NCBI RefSeq assembly: GCF_009834515.1
Contig: NZ_CP019426.1
Span: 2,593,501 to 2,657,500 of the forward strand
Source: Pseudomonas sp. R84
GTDB lineage: Bacteria > Pseudomonadota > Gammaproteobacteria > Pseudomonadales > Pseudomonadaceae
DNA: 64,000 nt
Reading direction: 5' to 3'
Shown: one piece after another, positions 61,197 to 64,000 of the stretch
Numbering within the stretch: the first letter of the stretch is position 1
Layout: each line of letters starts with the position of its first letter
Position numbers and translations under genes: made by a program
The notes under the pieces: generated by a model
What the model saw: only the letters and a program-made list of their open reading frames with translations
The model's database searches: none
Told to the model about the DNA's origin: nothing

Positions 61197-63611
61197 TCAG
61201 AAATCGACAGTCGCCGACAGTAATAAGGTGCGCGGTGAGCCTTGGGAGAACGCGCCGTAGGAAGCGACGCCCGACCAATACTCGTGGTCGAACACGTTCT
61301 GCACGGTGGCGCGAAACGTGGTCGGTCGATCATCGATGCGCGTGCTGTAGCGGGCGCCGACATCGAAGCGGGTCCAGTCATCGAGTTTTTGTGTGTTGGC
61401 CTGGTTCACGTACTGGCTGCCGGTGTGGATCGCGCCTCCGGTCAGCGTCAGCCCCTCGACCCATGAGGTGTCCCATTCGGCCCAGAGGTTGGCCTGAACC
61501 TCGGGCACGCCGACCGGTTTGTTGCCGCGGTTGGCGGCCACGCCGGTTTTCGTCAGTTCGGCATCGAGCAGGGTCACGCCGCCGAGCAGGCGAGTGCCCG
61601 GCGTGACTTCGCCGAACACGTTCAGCTCCAGCCCGCGATTGCGTTGTTCGCCCTGCACCGAGAACACCCCGGAGGCCAGTTCGCCGCTGGGTTTGGTGAT
61701 CTGAAACAGGCTGATGGTGGAGGTAAACGTGCCGTAGTCGGCTTTGACCCCGAGTTCGTGCTGGCGGGAAACATAAGGGGCAAAGATCTCGCCAGCGTTG
61801 GACGCGGTGGAAGGCGCGATGTCGCCCTTGCTCAGCCCTTCGAGGTAGTTGTAGTAGAACGAAACGTGATCCCAAGGCTTGATCACCGCGCCGAACAACG
61901 GGGTCGTCCGGCCGTCGTCATAGGACGTGGTCACCACGCCGGCGGCGTTGTAGTTGTCGGATTTGATGTTCTGTTTGCGCAAGCCCAGGGTTACCTGCGC
62001 GCGATCATCGAGAATCGACAGCGTGTCGGCAAGCGCCACGCCAGTCAGTTCGCTCTGCGAGACCTTCGGCGTATCCGGCTTGGGAATGTAAGGTTGCGGG
62101 CGATCCACCGGGTGATAAATGTTCGACAGGATCGGTGCTCCGGAAATGATCCCGCGCGACAACACATCGCGATAGCGACTGACCTGCACGGTGGTGCGGT
62201 GACTGATAGGCCCGGTATCGAAGCGCAGCCGCGCACCGGCATCAACGGTGTAACGCTCGACTTCGAACTTGTAGTAACCGGGGATCGACGAGGTGTCGCC
62301 AGCGGCACTGATAATGGTCGGCGTCTGGTCGGACATCCGCGCCACATCGGATTTGCCGCCACCGGCATGGGCGAACACCGTCAATGCGTCGCTGAGGTCA
62401 TATTCGCCGCTGAGCAGCGCCGATTTGTCACGGGTTTTCGACCAGCCCCAATCCTGACTGACGTTGCTGCGACCATTGGCGGCGGAAGGAATGTCCACGC
62501 CTGAAGCAATCAGGAACGGCCGCGAAGCGGCGTCGAAGCTTTCTTTCTGGTTGAGCCAGTCGAAGGTTGTGCGCAGGCGTTCGCCCTGATAGTCGAGGGA
62601 AATCGCGCCGATGTCGACGTGGCGCGATTGATCGTCGATCGCCGTGTTGCCCAGTTGCGTACTGCCGTTGAAGCGCACGCCAAAACGGCGCTCTTCACCG
62701 AAGCGGCGACTTACATCGAGATGGCCACCGGCCTGAGCATCCATGGCGTAACTGGCGGTGAAACGGGTCAGGTCTTCATCGAGGGAGCGTTTCGGCACCA
62801 CGTTGATTACGCCGCCCACCGCGTTGTTGGGGGACATGCCGTAGAGCAGGGCGCCGGGGCCTTTGACCAGTTCGATGCGCTCGGCGTATTCGGTGAACAC
62901 GCGGTAATTGGGCGCCACTCCGTACACGCCGTCGAAGGCCAGTTCACCGAGGTTGCCTTCGCCGACGGGAAAGCCACGGATGAAGAACGAGTCGACAATC
63001 CCCCCGGTCTGGCCAGTGGAGCGCACCGAAGAATCACGTTCCAGCACATCGCCGACGGTGACGGCCTGTTGATCCTTGATCAGCGCCGAGGTGTAGGTGC
63101 TGATGCTGAAGGGGGCGTCCATCACGTCAGTGTTGCCGAGCAAGCCCAAACGTCCGCCGTTGGCCACCTGGCCACCTGCATACACTTCTGGCAGGGAATC
63201 GGCGCGCTTTTCGGTGCCGATGATCGATGTTTCATCCAGTGTCACCCGGCGTGGCACCAGCGTGTAGCTGCCGTCGCTGCGCAAGACCATGTCCAGGCCA
63301 CTGCCGGCCAGCAAGCGATTGACCGCCTCCTGCGTCGAGTAATGACCGATCAGCGCAGGGCTGGTCAGGCCTTCGGCCAGCGAGGGCTGGAACGACAGGG
63401 CAATGTTGGCGTCCACGGCGAAGCTCGACAGGGTCGCACCCAGTGGCCCGGCAGGAATGTTGTAGGCACGAACCGCGACAGCGTCCAGTTGCACCGGCAC
63501 GGCGGCCAAGGCAAACGGGCAAACGGCACCGATCAGGACAAGGCTTAGCAACGCACTGCGAACAACGGGTTTGAGCTGACGTTCCGGGCGCAGGTGGCGT
63601 GCGGCAAGCAT
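61197..63611 (-). CDS. TonB-dependent siderophore receptor with STN signalling domain
   Basis: An 804-residue outer-membrane receptor. Signal peptide within 1-37; STN domain at about 45-125 (NIPAGPLGATLSSFAVDANI to DGSYTLVP), which contacts FecR; plug with VTVGDVLERDSSVRSTGQTG and VDSFFIRGFPVG, then ERIELVKGPGALLYGMSPNN; 22-strand barrel ending VDF with the terminal Phe. A single TonB-box-like stretch may lie before the plug. It takes up a ferric-siderophore and signals to FecR and an ECF sigma factor. The ligand is unknown; the domain order is FpvA/FoxA-like. Confidence 0.92.
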   Translation of the reverse strand: MLAARHLRPERQLKPVVRSALLSLVLIGAVCPFALAAVPVQLDAVAVRAYNIPAGPLGATLSSFAVDANIALSFQPSLAEGLTSPALIGHYSTQEAVNRLLAGSGLDMVLRSDGSYTLVPRRVTLDETSIIGTEKRADSLPEVYAGGQVANGGRLGLLGNTDVMDAPFSISTYTSALIKDQQAVTVGDVLERDSSVRSTGQTGGIVDSFFIRGFPVGEGNLGELAFDGVYGVAPNYRVFTEYAERIELVKGPGALLYGMSPNNAVGGVINVVPKRSLDEDLTRFTASYAMDAQAGGHLDVSRRFGEERRFGVRFNGSTQLGNTAIDDQSRHVDIGAISLDYQGERLRTTFDWLNQKESFDAASRPFLIASGVDIPSAANGRSNVSQDWGWSKTRDKSALLSGEYDLSDALTVFAHAGGGKSDVARMSDQTPTIISAAGDTSSIPGYYKFEVERYTVDAGARLRFDTGPISHRTTVQVSRYRDVLSRGIISGAPILSNIYHPVDRPQPYIPKPDTPKVSQSELTGVALADTLSILDDRAQVTLGLRKQNIKSDNYNAAGVVTTSYDDGRTTPLFGAVIKPWDHVSFYYNYLEGLSKGDIAPSTASNAGEIFAPYVSRQHELGVKADYGTFTSTISLFQITKPSGELASGVFSVQGEQRNRGLELNVFGEVTPGTRLLGGVTLLDAELTKTGVAANRGNKPVGVPEVQANLWAEWDTSWVEGLTLTGGAIHTGSQYVNQANTQKLDDWTRFDVGARYSTRIDDRPTTFRATVQNVFDHEYWSGVASYGAFSQGSPRTLLLSATVDF

Positions 63612-63708
63612 GGATGAATGAGCCTATGAACAGGACGAAAAGGTGCTTCTCCCCAGTAGCCAGTCGAGATCGGAAAAAGTATCACCGCTGCGGCAAATAT
63701 TTTTTCAC

Positions 63709-64000
63709 TCAGGCGGGGGAAAGCATGACCCAGTAGCCATTCAGGTGGCCGCTGACGAGGATCGGGTAGGTTTGCGCCAGCATGTTCAGGGTGCGCTGGC
63801 TGTCGCTGATCGGGTAGGCGCCGGAAATGCGCAGATCGGCAAGCGCCGGATCGAGGCGCACGAAGCCACGGCGATAGCGCGTCAGTTCTTCGACGAAGTC
63901 GGCCAGACGCATCTTGTCGGCCATCAGCATGCCTTGACTCCAGGCTCCGACATAGCGGTCGGCAACGCTGATCTGGCCAAAAGTGTGGGACGAGAAGTCG
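63709..64000 (-). CDS. FecR-type anti-sigma regulator, C-terminal part (runs off window)
   Basis: The frame is open from 64000 and ends at 63709. The peptide includes FSSHTFGQISVADRYVGAWS, then GMLMADKMRLADFVEELTRY and RISGAYPISDSQRTLNML, matching the periplasmic C-terminal end of FecR proteins, which bind the STN domain of the adjacent receptor. The N-terminal DUF4880 part and the ECF sigma factor should lie further right, outside the window. It is 97 nt upstream of the receptor gene on the same strand. Confidence 0.85.
   Translation of the reverse strand, partial: DFSSHTFGQISVADRYVGAWSQGMLMADKMRLADFVEELTRYRRGFVRLDPALADLRISGAYPISDSQRTLNMLAQTYPILVSGHLNGYWVMLSPA

Overview
The window looks like a chromosomal segment of a fluorescent Pseudomonas (P. 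fluorescens group). The evidence is high GC content, dense coding, many LysR regulators, a DUF1652 protein, Pseudomonas-style REP palindromes of two families (GTGGGAGCGAGCCTGCTCGC type and GATCGCAGCCTTCGGCAGC type), and a Fec-like TonB/FecR iron locus. Species level is inference. I found no rRNA, tRNA, CRISPR array, intact IS or prophage.

Layout. 0.2-8 kb: SRAP protein, a sulfonate-type ABC permease with two divergent substrate-binding proteins and no ATPase, a NodB-type deacetylase lipoprotein, NUDIX hydrolase, several very small proteins, and a DUF6338 membrane protein cut by an in-frame amber codon. 8-12 kb: LysR, MFS transporter and glucarate dehydratase (aldarate use). 12-18.5 kb: LysR, YdiJ-type D-2-hydroxyglutarate dehydrogenase, a split PqiA pair without PqiB, and a DUF1624 acyltransferase-like membrane protein. 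18.4-22 kb: LysR, SDR and DHA2 exporter. 22-27.9 kb: Sad-type succinate-semialdehyde dehydrogenase with its PtrR-like LysR, a 2-oxoglutarate-semialdehyde-type dehydrogenase co-transcribed with a cysteine hydrolase, a divergent HxlR regulator, and a GST. 28-34.3 kb: NCS1 permease, LysR, and an operon of CzcO-like monooxygenase, Rid protein, DUF1028 protein and ArgE-like deacylase. 34.5-36.3 kb: orphan DUF4880 protein, alpha/beta hydrolase and divergent HxlR.

36.5-49.2 kb is a two-partner secretion / contact-dependent inhibition locus: an outer-membrane TpsB (CdiB-like), a 3508-residue TpsA/CdiA-like exoprotein with a more AT-rich end, and a 17-nt-overlapping small membrane protein that is the natural immunity candidate. 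I consider this C-terminal toxin/immunity module the best candidate for a new biological system here.

49.2-55 kb: luciferase-like monooxygenase and flavin reductase (an FMN-dependent two-component pair) divergent from a second, closely related NCS1 permease, with operator-like palindromes between them; then an orphan polyamine-binding protein and a TerC membrane protein. 55.2-58 kb: Dyp-type peroxidase, AraC regulator and bile-acid/sodium-symporter-family protein. 58.1-64 kb: ABC ATPase, permease, binding protein, TonB-dependent siderophore receptor with STN domain, and the end of a FecR anti-sigma factor running off the right edge; this is a Fec-like ferric-siderophore uptake operon read leftwards.

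Most catabolic units follow the same plan: a LysR or HxlR gene divergent from, or next to, the enzymes and transporter it probably controls.
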